The notes beneath the pieces were generated by a model. The model saw nothing but the letters and a program-made list of their open reading frames with translations. It searched no databases and was not told where the DNA came from. Position numbers and translations under genes: made by a program. From CAYWTX01 sp964461295 (GTDB lineage Bacteria > Planctomycetota > Phycisphaerae > SM23-33), in NCBI GenBank assembly GCA_964461295.1, contig CAYWTX010000346.1, forward strand, positions 1-35,294: 35,294 bases of DNA, given 5' to 3'. This document shows positions 6,410 to 13,833 of the stretch, piece by piece (the stretch's first letter is position 1; each line of letters starts with the position of its first letter).

Positions 6410-7615
6410 CTACCGGATTCCGGCCCCGCCCGCGGGTTGGGACGCCCGCGTGGCAGGCTGCATCGCCGGTTGCGTGCTCGGCCGCGTCGTTGGTTGGGTG
6501 CCGGCCTGCGTCGTTGGCGCGAACCGCTCGAAGCTCGTCGCGGCCGCCGCCATCAGTTGCGAGGCCGACGTCAGGTCGGGCTCGCGTGCCGTGAGCACCA
6601 GCACGTACGCCCTGGGGTCGCTGCCGTCGGCCTCGCTCGCCAGCGCCGTCCGCTGGAGGATCACGATGGCCGGCTCGGCCGGCCCGGCGGAAGGCGCCGT
6701 CGTCGCAGAGGGGCCCTGTTTGATGACGAACTCGTGGGCCGCCAGCTTGCCCATCGCCGCGGCGCCCTCCGAGATCACCTGGCAGGTTTGTTTGTGCTCC
6801 TTGGCCGCCAGGCGCGCCATCGCCAGGTAGCGGTTGGAGCACGCTTCGGAACTGGACGCCCCCGCCGGCGGCGTCGTCACGAACAGCCGCACCGACGGCA
6901 CCGGCTCGCCGCCCAGGATGAAGTCGGCCTGCCAGGACTCCGTCCCGATGGCCGACACGGCCGTGTTCCACGTGTCCGGGCAGCGGATCGCCGCGCCCAG
7001 CGCCGGGTTCGGCACGGACCGCGTCGGGCGTCGTGCCGCGGCCGCCAGGTCAGGATGCCGCATCGCCGTCGGGCTCGCCGACTTCGTCACCGCTCCCAGC
7101 ACCTGGAGCATCCTCTGCTGGTGCGTGGGCGCCGACTCCACCGTGATCGCGTAGCAGATCCGCGTTTCGCCGGGCTTGCTCGTCCGCAGGAACACCACCT
7201 GGGCCGCCACCGTGTCGATGCCGCGATACGTATACGTCAGCAGCCGCGCCGCGCCGTTCACGCCCGCCACCGGCATCGGCGTGCGCTTCAGCAATATGGG
7301 ATACCGCACGACCAGGTCGTTCTTCAGTTCGGCGAACCTGGCGTCGGCGAAGTCGTCGGCCGTGACCTTCTCGTCCACGGGGAACGCCGAGAGCGTGACG
7401 GCGATGACCGGCTTGCCGTCCTCCACGGCGGTGGAACGGAGGACCTCGAAGCGTCCGGTCAATGGCTGGGCGACGAACCCCTCCGGCACAGCCAGCGCCA
7501 TCCCCGCGGTGGCGCAATCGACCGCCTCCCGCATGGCCAGCGGGGCGGTTGCCTGCGCGCCCGCCAGGCGGGCCAGTCCCAGAATCGCCGCCACCGCAAC
7601 GAAGGTCTTTCGCAT
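6410..7615 (-). CDS. Secreted protein with two similar domains and a Thr/Gln/Pro tail
   Basis: Not recognised. Residues 1-20 are a signal peptide ending near AGAQA. Two successive domains (about 38-185 and 208-370) share a layout: a start near a Pro (VPEGF or CPDTW), a long segment with beta patterns, a central helix (ADDFADARFAELKND; CSNRYLAMARLAAKEHKQ), then VAGVNGAARLLTY or GKLAAHEFVIKQ, ending in a helix. This resembles PsbP/DcrB-like small domains, but that is a weak inference. The last 25-30 residues are a Thr/Gln/Pro/Ala-rich tail. GGGAG lies about 9 bases before ATG 7615. A predicted promoter just upstream implies expression apart from the sugar genes. Confidence 0.75.
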   Translation of the reverse strand: MRKTFVAVAAILGLARLAGAQATAPLAMREAVDCATAGMALAVPEGFVAQPLTGRFEVLRSTAVEDGKPVIAVTLSAFPVDEKVTADDFADARFAELKNDLVVRYPILLKRTPMPVAGVNGAARLLTYTYRGIDTVAAQVVFLRTSKPGETRICYAITVESAPTHQQRMLQVLGAVTKSASPTAMRHPDLAAAARRPTRSVPNPALGAAIRCPDTWNTAVSAIGTESWQADFILGGEPVPSVRLFVTTPPAGASSSEACSNRYLAMARLAAKEHKQTCQVISEGAAAMGKLAAHEFVIKQGPSATTAPSAGPAEPAIVILQRTALASEADGSDPRAYVLVLTAREPDLTSASQLMAAAATSFERFAPTTQAGTQPTTRPSTQPAMQPATRASQPAGGAGIR

Positions 7616-7663
7616 TCGCCGGCACTCCCTGTCGGCGTTCTGACAACGAACGCGTGAACCGGG

Positions 7664-7692
7664 ATTGTACCAGAGGGCGAGGAATCAGCCAA
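7664..7692 (-). promoter_or_regulatory. Promoter for the secreted two-domain protein
   Basis: Reading the minus strand, TTGGCT (7692-7687) and TACAAT (7669-7664) are 17 bases apart. Predicted transcription starts about 40 bases before ATG 7615. It sits in the 84-bp gap after the aldo/keto reductase. Confidence 0.5.
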
Positions 7693-7699
7693 TGCCCGC

Positions 7700-8647
7700 C
7701 TACCGGTCGCGCAGATACGCGTAGGGCGGCTGCTGGTACGGGATCGGCCGCCCGCGGGCGATCACCAGGCATTCGTACCACTGGTGTCGCTGGAGCGTCA
7801 CGTCGCAGGCGGCGACCGCCTCATCGATGTGCGCGGGGTTGGCCGTGCCGACGATGGGAATCACGCCGCCGGGCAGCGACATCAGCCAGGCCAGCGACAT
7901 CGCCGGCAGCGAGCAACCCGCTTCGCGGGCGATGGTCTCGAGTTGGCGCACGACGCCCTCGGCGATCTGGCCCCGCCAGTCGCTGTGCGGCAGCGGCTTC
8001 TGGCCCGACAGCACGCCCGCCCCCAGCGGGCTGTAGCAGAGCATGGCCATCGTCTCGGCCTGGCAGAATGCCAGCAGCGGGCCCTCCAGCGGCTCGACGT
8101 GCAGCAGGCTGAACCGAGTCTGGAGGCTCTGCACCGCCACGCCGGCGGCCACGGCGCGGATCTCGTCGGAGGAGTAATTGCTCAGGCCGACGTGGCGGAT
8201 CTTACCCTCGGCCTGGAGTTGCGCGAGCGTCTCGGCCACCTGTCGCGGGTGCGTGAGGTAGTCGATCCGGTGCGGCTGGTAGAGGTCGATGTAATCGCTG
8301 CCCAGGTTCCGCAGCGAGGCCTCGACGGCCTGGCGGATGCACCCGGGCGAAAGGTCGTAGCTCTTGTAGGGGTGCGGCGAATTGCGGCCGGGGAAGAGGA
8401 TGCCGCACTTGGAGGCGATCCAGATCTTGTCGCGCGGGATGCCCGCCTCGCGGATCGCCGCTCCCAGCATCCGCTCGGACGCGCCGAAGCCGTACATTTC
8501 GGCCGTGTCGAACAACGTGATGCCCAACTCGTAGGCGCGGGCGACGGCCCGCTTGCCGTCGGCGGCGCGGTCCTCCTTCAGGCTCATCGCGCCGTATGCG
8601 ATCTGCGAAACCTTCTCTCCCGTGCGGCCGAACTCGACGTACTTCAC
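7700..8647 (-). CDS. Aldo/keto reductase
   Basis: NAD(P)H-dependent carbonyl reductase, TIM-barrel fold, 315 aa. The family tetrad is intact from the GTG 8647 start: Asp47 and Tyr52 (FDTAEMYG), Lys80 (IASKCG) and His126 (LYQPHRID). The signatures GLSNY and the cofactor-phosphate loop near IVGTAN are also visible. AGGAG lies 8 bases before GTG 8647; the open frame extends much further upstream, but that part is a shadow of the next gene. It follows a mutarotase-like gene and a DUF1080 gene with gaps of 28 and 12 bases, so it probably reduces a sugar or keto-sugar intermediate (inference). Cytoplasmic, with no signal peptide. Confidence 0.92.
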   Translation of the reverse strand: MKYVEFGRTGEKVSQIAYGAMSLKEDRAADGKRAVARAYELGITLFDTAEMYGFGASERMLGAAIREAGIPRDKIWIASKCGILFPGRNSPHPYKSYDLSPGCIRQAVEASLRNLGSDYIDLYQPHRIDYLTHPRQVAETLAQLQAEGKIRHVGLSNYSSDEIRAVAAGVAVQSLQTRFSLLHVEPLEGPLLAFCQAETMAMLCYSPLGAGVLSGQKPLPHSDWRGQIAEGVVRQLETIAREAGCSLPAMSLAWLMSLPGGVIPIVGTANPAHIDEAVAACDVTLQRHQWYECLVIARGRPIPYQQPPYAYLRDR

Positions 8648-8675
8648 GTGGGTCTCTCCTGGAAAGGTCGCGCGA

Positions 8676-9749
8676 TTATCGCGACGGCGGCGCGGTCCGC
8701 AAGGGGCCGTGCGCGAAGAAGACATACCGCGACGTCCAGCGCTTCTCCTGGCCGGGGGCAAGGTCCAGATCGACGAACGACTCCGGGCAGAGGAATCGCT
8801 CCTCGCGATAGACGCTGATCCGCAGCGGCGCCCAGTCGCCGAACACGGTGAAACCCGCCCGCGCCGCCAGGTGGGCGGCCGACACGCGGTTGGCGGCCGG
8901 CTCGATCGGCTGCTCGAACCGGAACAACGCCCTGGGTTGGAGCTTGGCCTCCACGAAGCGCAGCAACCTGCCGTCGGCGATGGCGGCCCCGCCGGGCAGC
9001 ACGACGCCCCCGGCGTTGGCGTCCGCCTGCCCGCGCGGCACGAAGCCCAGCAGCACCCGCGTGTTGGCGTCCACGTCGCGCCCGTCCACGTGCAGCCAGT
9101 TGTGGCAGTAGTGCTCCCAGCGGATGTCGTTGCGGCCGGTGTTGACGAGGTGGTGGTGGATCGAGAACGACGGTTCGTTGGCGTCCAGCACGACTGCCTT
9201 GTGGTAGCGGTAGCCCCAGCCCTGCTCCAGCGAGATTTCCTGGCGGAAGTCGACGCGGCCGCCCGCGGCGGAGACCTTCCACTCGAACGGCTCGACGGTT
9301 CTCCGGTCGGACTTGCCGTCGGCGGAGAAGGTCCGCACCATGACTCCGACGCCCGGGCGAAGCTGCCGCAGCGGATTGGCGCCGGCGGGCGACAGCGCCG
9401 GCACGCGCCGGAAGTCCTCGGCCGTGCCGAGGCCATACTCGATGGCCCGCCGGCCCGCCGCATCGGCGGCGGCGCGGCGTCCGGCGAAGACGCGCCCCTT
9501 GTACTCGATGAAGGCGACGCGCCCGGACCAGTCGAACCGCGCGTCGGCGTACGGTTCGCATTCCTTAAGGGCGGCCATGGTTTGGGGCCGCGGAAGCAGC
9601 ACGTCGATGCGCAGGCCGCCGCCGGCCAGCGTGACGGCGGGATAGGGGCGATCGCCGCCGTCGGCGGGCACGGCTACGGCGCCAGCCGCCGCCGCCAAGG
9701 CAGACGTGACGGCGATGAACCCGGCGACGCATCTTCTCCGATCTCCCAT
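8676..9749 (-). CDS. Secreted galactose-mutarotase-like protein
   Basis: 357 aa with an N-terminal signal peptide (basic start, hydrophobic core through about residue 26). The body is beta-rich. A central stretch contains His-rich motifs (SIHHHLVNTG, WEHYCHNWLHVDG) and resembles the aldose-1-epimerase/galactose-mutarotase superfamily. A precise family cannot be assigned by eye and catalytic residues are not certain. Its position between a DUF1080 hydrolase and an aldo/keto reductase supports a role in handling an exported or periplasmic carbohydrate. The start at ATG 9749 is only 12 bases from the stop of the upstream gene, so translation may be coupled. Confidence 0.75.
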   Translation of the reverse strand: MGDRRRCVAGFIAVTSALAAAAGAVAVPADGGDRPYPAVTLAGGGLRIDVLLPRPQTMAALKECEPYADARFDWSGRVAFIEYKGRVFAGRRAAADAAGRRAIEYGLGTAEDFRRVPALSPAGANPLRQLRPGVGVMVRTFSADGKSDRRTVEPFEWKVSAAGGRVDFRQEISLEQGWGYRYHKAVVLDANEPSFSIHHHLVNTGRNDIRWEHYCHNWLHVDGRDVDANTRVLLGFVPRGQADANAGGVVLPGGAAIADGRLLRFVEAKLQPRALFRFEQPIEPAANRVSAAHLAARAGFTVFGDWAPLRISVYREERFLCPESFVDLDLAPGQEKRWTSRYVFFAHGPLRTAPPSR

Positions 9750-9761
9750 GTTCGCGGTCTT

Positions 9762-10730
9762 CTACTTCACATCCACGAGCACAACCCAGATGTTCTTGTA
9801 CTGCACGGGGTTGCCGTGGTCCTGGAAGTAGAAGGATCCACTCTTCGCCTTCTTCTGCAACTCGAAGTTGTCGTGGATCTTCACGCCGTTGTGAAGGACC
9901 GTTACTCGGACCTTGCCGCTGGCCTTCTCCACGCGGTACTCCACGTCGTAGCACTGCCACTGCTCCGGCGGCAGCGACGCCAGCGAGAACTTGTCGAACG
10001 CGTCGGGGTCCTTGTACTTGTAGATCCCGCCGCACCCGCCGCCGAGGTACGTGTCCATGCCGAACGAATCCAGCACCTGGATCTCCTCGCCGTTAGGCAG
10101 GTACACGCCGCTGTTGCCGCGCCCCTGCCCGCGCTGCGCCGGCTGCAAGGGGTTCTTGAACTCCACGTGCAGGTTGAAGCTGCCCTCGACCTGCTGCTTG
10201 GACGTCAGGCCGCCCTTGGGCACGGTCAGGCCGCCGTCCTCGGCCACCTTCACCTCGGGGGCCTTGCCGTCCTTGCCGACCTTGATAACCACACCGTCCA
10301 GCGTCTTGCCGTCGGGCAGGATGAGGATGGCGCCCGGCGGCGGCTTGGCGCCCAGCGTCGGCGGGGCCTTCACCACGCGATTGAGTTCCAGGCTCCCGTC
10401 CTTGCCGATCGTGCCCTTGATCGCGCCGCCGTTGGTGTAGGCGGCCCTCCATTCCGGGTCGCCGCCCTTGCCGGCGAAGGTCACCGCATCGCCGTCGGTC
10501 TTGCCGTCCATCTCGGTCTTCACGACCTTTGGGCCGCCTTGGTCGCGCACGTAGACCTTGTACGCCTTGTTGCCCGTCGCCACCACGCGGGCGACGAGCT
10601 TGTGCTGCCCGTTGGCGTCCTTGCTCGTCCCTTCGTACAGCCCTTGCACCGCCACTTCCTCCGGCGCCGCCGCCGAGGCCATCCCGGCGAACGCCAACGC
10701 CACCGCGCCGATCGTCAAGCTTCGAAACAT
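9762..10730 (-). CDS. Secreted DUF1080 protein (3-keto-disaccharide hydrolase domain)
   Basis: 322 aa. Signal peptide of about 20 residues (MFRSLTIGAVALAFAGMASA). An N-terminal part of about 120 residues with repeated beta hairpins precedes the C-terminal DUF1080 (PF06439) jelly-roll. Its hallmarks are visible: GRGNSGVYLPNGEEIQVLDS, GGIYKYKDP and EQWQCYDVEYRV, then VTVLHNGVKIHDN and GSFYFQDHGNPVQYKNIWV. Some family members hydrolyse 3-keto-glycosides; others are uncharacterised, and the family is abundant in planctomycetes. ATG 10730 was chosen because GAGG lies 8 bases upstream and it begins the signal peptide; the open frame itself starts 69 bases earlier. First gene of the minus-strand sugar cassette. 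Confidence 0.9.
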   Translation of the reverse strand: MFRSLTIGAVALAFAGMASAAAPEEVAVQGLYEGTSKDANGQHKLVARVVATGNKAYKVYVRDQGGPKVVKTEMDGKTDGDAVTFAGKGGDPEWRAAYTNGGAIKGTIGKDGSLELNRVVKAPPTLGAKPPPGAILILPDGKTLDGVVIKVGKDGKAPEVKVAEDGGLTVPKGGLTSKQQVEGSFNLHVEFKNPLQPAQRGQGRGNSGVYLPNGEEIQVLDSFGMDTYLGGGCGGIYKYKDPDAFDKFSLASLPPEQWQCYDVEYRVEKASGKVRVTVLHNGVKIHDNFELQKKAKSGSFYFQDHGNPVQYKNIWVVLVDVK

Positions 10731-10800
10731 GGTGTGTTCCTCAAGGAAAGTGACCCTCGGCCGCACGACCTTCGTACAGGCCAGTTGCTGGTTGAACACC

Positions 10801-10878
10801 TCAGGTGCGGCCGATGTAACGCGCCAGGGACGAAAACGCGAGGCCCTCGGGCGTCTTCGCTGCCGAGTACACCCGCAA
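10801..10878 (-). other. Possible protein-coding remnant between divergent genes
   Basis: On the minus strand a reading frame ends at 10801 with the protein-like text LRVYSAAKTPEGLAF followed by SSLARYIGRT and a stop. No start codon with a ribosome-binding site is visible, and the upstream sequence turns into GCAATTGCGGG-type repeat. It may be a decayed gene end or chance. The rest of the 10731-10996 gap shows nothing else clear. Confidence 0.15.
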
Positions 10879-10996
10879 TTGCCCGCAACTGCCCTGCCCT
10901 TGTGCCTCTTTCCCCTTGTCCTGGGCTGCCTCCGGGGCCAGAATGGAAATCGATGCGGCGTGCAACAGAAACCAGGCTGGTCCGTCTAACACAACA

Positions 10997-12673
10997 ATGA
11001 AGACGCAATTCGACAGACAGCTCGCGGCCGTGCGGATTCGCTGCCTCGCCAACGCGCTGCTCCAGCAGCTCGCGGCCGTTCTCGCGACCGGGGGGGTGCT
11101 GGCGGCGATGGCGATCGCCGCGGAGCGAGTCTTCGCCGTGCGGGTGCTGACGCCGTGGACGCTGTACGGCGCGGCCGGGGCGGCCGCGGCCGCTGCCGTG
11201 GTGCTGGCCGCGCTGCGCATGCCCAGCCGCATGCAGGTGGCGGTGCTCATGGACCGGCGGCTGGCCTTCCGCGAGCGGTTCAGCACCGCGCTGGCCCTGG
11301 CCGCCAGCAACGACCCCTTCGCCCACGCCGCGGCCGAGGAGGCACACCGCGCGGCGGAGAGGATCGATCCGGGCACGCACTTCCCCATCCGCCCGTCGCG
11401 GCGGTGGGCGGCGACGTTGGCTTCGTGGGCGGCGGCCGGGGCCGTCGCCGTGCTGGTGCCGCACGACGCGCTGGGGTTCCTCGCGCAGCACAACCACAAG
11501 CAGGCCGAGCAGCAACTCGCCCAACTCGCCGGCAAGGAAGTGAAGGAGCAGGCGACGGCAGTGGTCTCGGCCCTCAAGCAGCTCAAGAACGACGCCCTGA
11601 CGGCCGAGGCGGCCAGACTGGCAGAGGGGCTGGACGGCGCCAAGCCGGAGGAACTCCGCCGCGAGGCGATGCGGAAACTGGGCGACCTGGCTGACAAGAT
11701 TCGCCAGATGGAGAAGAAGCCCACGCTCCAGGCGGCCGAGGCGATGAAGGAGATGCTCAAGCAGCTCAAGGCGACGAGCGACCCGCTGTCGCGCGAACTG
11801 GACCAGGCGCTGCAACGAGGGGACTTCGACAAGGCGGCCGAGACGGTCCGCAAGCTCGCCGAGCAGATCAACGGCAAGCAACTGAACGAGGAGGACCAGA
11901 AGAAGCTGGCGGAGCAACTTGACAAGCTCGGCCGGCAGTGCGAGCAGATGTCGGACGCGAAGAAGCAGCTCGAAGAGGCCCTGAAGAACGCGGGGCTGGA
12001 CGGCGAATCGGCCAAGAAGCTGGCGGGGCTGAGCGACCAGGAGATTCGCGAGGAGCTGAAGAATCGCGGCCTGAGCGACGAGCAGATCGAGAAGATCATG
12101 CGGAACCTGGACAAGCTGCGGCAGGCCTGCCGGAACTGCAAGAACCTGGGCGACCAGCTGGGCAAGTGCGAGAACGCCGGCCAGCTCGACAAGGAGGGGC
12201 TGGCACGCCTGCTGGAGCAATTGCAGGACCTGGACGAGGCGGGCGACGAGATGGCCCGGCTGGAGGACGCCCTGCGGGAGATCGACCGGGCGTGCGGGAA
12301 TCTGGGCGAGGGGCAGTGCCAGGGCTTGGCGGGCGTCGGCGGGCAGTGCAACGGCCCGCCGAAGAACGCTCCGGGCGGCAACGGGGGGCGAGCCTGGGGC
12401 GATCGGCCCACCGGCGGGCCGGAACCGGTGAAGACCAGCGAAACCGGCGTGCAGAACAAGCCCGGGGCGGGGAAGACCATCGCGAGCTGGTACTTCAAGG
12501 GCGCCCCCGTCAAAGGCGAGAGCAGGAAGGAACTGAAGGAAGTGGTTCGCTCGGCCGGCGACGCGGCAGCCGACGCGATCCGCGACAACAAGATTCCCAA
12601 GGCGTATGAGGAATCGGTGAAGAAGTACTTCGGGGAGATGGAACGGGCCAAGGCGGTGGACGCCAACAGATAA
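10997..12673 (+). CDS. Three-TM protein with long coiled coil, DUF4175-like architecture
   Basis: 558 aa from ATG 10997. Two TM helices (about 27-45 and 53-74) are followed by a conserved-looking segment, VAVLMDRRLAFRERFSTAL, then a third TM (about 137-155). A very long Lys/Glu/Leu-rich coiled coil spans about 166-440, and the C-terminus is a Gly/Pro-rich linker plus a short helical end. Several Cys lie in the coil (RQACRNCKNLGDQLGKC). The layout of TM-TM-LDRRL-TM-coil resembles DUF4175-type membrane proteins, a weak inference. These are sometimes found near MoxR/VWA genes, and such a cluster starts 4 kb downstream. The ribosome-binding site is not obvious; ATG 10943 is an alternative. The stop overlaps the next start (TAATG). 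Confidence 0.7.
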   Translation: MKTQFDRQLAAVRIRCLANALLQQLAAVLATGGVLAAMAIAAERVFAVRVLTPWTLYGAAGAAAAAAVVLAALRMPSRMQVAVLMDRRLAFRERFSTALALAASNDPFAHAAAEEAHRAAERIDPGTHFPIRPSRRWAATLASWAAAGAVAVLVPHDALGFLAQHNHKQAEQQLAQLAGKEVKEQATAVVSALKQLKNDALTAEAARLAEGLDGAKPEELRREAMRKLGDLADKIRQMEKKPTLQAAEAMKEMLKQLKATSDPLSRELDQALQRGDFDKAAETVRKLAEQINGKQLNEEDQKKLAEQLDKLGRQCEQMSDAKKQLEEALKNAGLDGESAKKLAGLSDQEIREELKNRGLSDEQIEKIMRNLDKLRQACRNCKNLGDQLGKCENAGQLDKEGLARLLEQLQDLDEAGDEMARLEDALREIDRACGNLGEGQCQGLAGVGGQCNGPPKNAPGGNGGRAWGDRPTGGPEPVKTSETGVQNKPGAGKTIASWYFKGAPVKGESRKELKEVVRSAGDAAADAIRDNKIPKAYEESVKKYFGEMERAKAVDANR

Positions 12674-13833
12674 TGGAGCGAGTTTTGCGGCAAGGGCAAT
12701 TGCGGATTGCGAAACGCGGATTGCGGATTTCCCGTTCGGGGATTTCCTCGCAACTGACAATCTCCTGGTTGAGGCGATCGACCGAAGACACAAGAAGACC
12801 GGCGAGCGGTGAACCCGCAATCCGCATCTCGCAATCGGCAATTCTGCTGGTTGGATTACTCGCACTGGGATTGGCGTCGTGCGAGAAGAAGCCGGACGCG
12901 CCCGCCACCATCGTCCTCTACTGTTCGGTCGATCAGCAGGCGGCCGAGCCGATCATCGCCGCGTTCGAGAAGGAATCGGGCGTTCGCGTGCTGACGCGCT
13001 TCGACACCGAGGGCACCAAGACGACGGGCCTTGTGCAGCGGATTCGCAGCGAGTCGGCTGCGCCGGCGTGCGACGTGTTCTGGTCGGGCGAGGCATTCCA
13101 CACGATCCGCCTGGCGGGCGACGGCCTGCTGGCGCCCTACGCCGAGGGCGAGGCCAGGACGTGGCCGAAGCAGTTCGCCGACCCCAACGGGCGGTGGCAC
13201 GCGTTCGGCCTGCGCGGCCGGGTGATCGCCTACGACACGCGCCGGGTGAAGGCGGAAGACGCGCCGCGCAGCCTGGAGGACGTGCTGAACGCCAAGTGGA
13301 AGGGCCGGCTGGTGATGGCCGTGCCGACGTTCGGCACCACCGGCGGCGACGTGGCGAGTTGGCGCGTTCACTACGGGCCCCGGAAGGCCGGCGAGATCCT
13401 CCGCAGCCTGCGCGAGAACGGTACGCGGCTGGTACAGGGGAACAAGACGGCCGTGCAGATGGTGGCCGAGGGGCGGGCGGACGTGTGCTTCACGGACACC
13501 GACGACGTGTACGCGGCGCAGGCGAAGGGGCAGCCGATCGCCATGTTCCCGCTCGACCAGGGCGGGGAGGGCGCGATGGCGATCCCGAACACGGTTGCTC
13601 TTGTGGCCGGGAGACCGGCGAGCGACGCGGCGCGAAGGCTTGTGGCGTTCCTGATGAGCGAGAAGGTCGAGCGGATGCTGGCCGGGAGCGATTCGCACAA
13701 CTCGCCGATTCGCCCCGATCTGGCCAGGCAGTTCCCCAAGTATGACCTGGGGCACGTGCTGAAGGTGGATTACGCGGCCGTGGCGGCCGCGATGCCGGAG
13801 GCGATCCGCGTCGCCGTGGAGACGCTTCAGTAA
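12673..13833 (+). CDS. ABC importer solute-binding lipoprotein (COG1840 type)
   Basis: 386 aa from ATG 12673. A lipoprotein signal core (ILLVGLLALGLASC) puts the lipidated Cys at residue 70, after an unusually long leader. The mature part begins with the COG1840 pattern (IVLYCSVDQQAAEPIIAAFEKESG) and continues with DVFWSGEAF and a second-lobe segment, AVQMVAEGRADVCFTDTDDVYAA. Iron-binding FbpA homologues carry a Tyr-Tyr pair that is not seen, so Fe3+ should not be assumed; phosphonate, thiamine or sugar-phosphate type ligands are also known in the group. Start overlaps the upstream stop and stop overlaps the permease start, both as TAATG, so the three genes are translationally coupled. The leader contains a 32-bp-arm inverted repeat. 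Confidence 0.88.
   Translation: MERVLRQGQLRIAKRGLRISRSGISSQLTISWLRRSTEDTRRPASGEPAIRISQSAILLVGLLALGLASCEKKPDAPATIVLYCSVDQQAAEPIIAAFEKESGVRVLTRFDTEGTKTTGLVQRIRSESAAPACDVFWSGEAFHTIRLAGDGLLAPYAEGEARTWPKQFADPNGRWHAFGLRGRVIAYDTRRVKAEDAPRSLEDVLNAKWKGRLVMAVPTFGTTGGDVASWRVHYGPRKAGEILRSLRENGTRLVQGNKTAVQMVAEGRADVCFTDTDDVYAAQAKGQPIAMFPLDQGGEGAMAIPNTVALVAGRPASDAARRLVAFLMSEKVERMLAGSDSHNSPIRPDLARQFPKYDLGHVLKVDYAAVAAAMPEAIRVAVETLQ
12698..12843. repeat. Inverted repeat with 32-bp arms inside the lipoprotein leader
   Basis: The left arm is 12698-12729 and the right arm 12812-12843. Compared by eye as reverse complements they match at 28 of 32 positions, with an 82-bp spacer. Each arm is built from GATTGCG words (AATTGCGGATTGCG in the left arm). 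The element lies wholly within the open frame of the solute-binding lipoprotein, between its ATG and the hydrophobic signal core. It resembles a small non-autonomous inverted-repeat element. Confidence 0.8.

Noticed and set aside
12673..13833. Firm assignment as a ferric-iron binding protein
   Set aside because: The fold pattern fits the broad COG1840 group, but the Tyr pair used for Fe3+ by FbpA-type proteins is not visible, so the ligand is left open.
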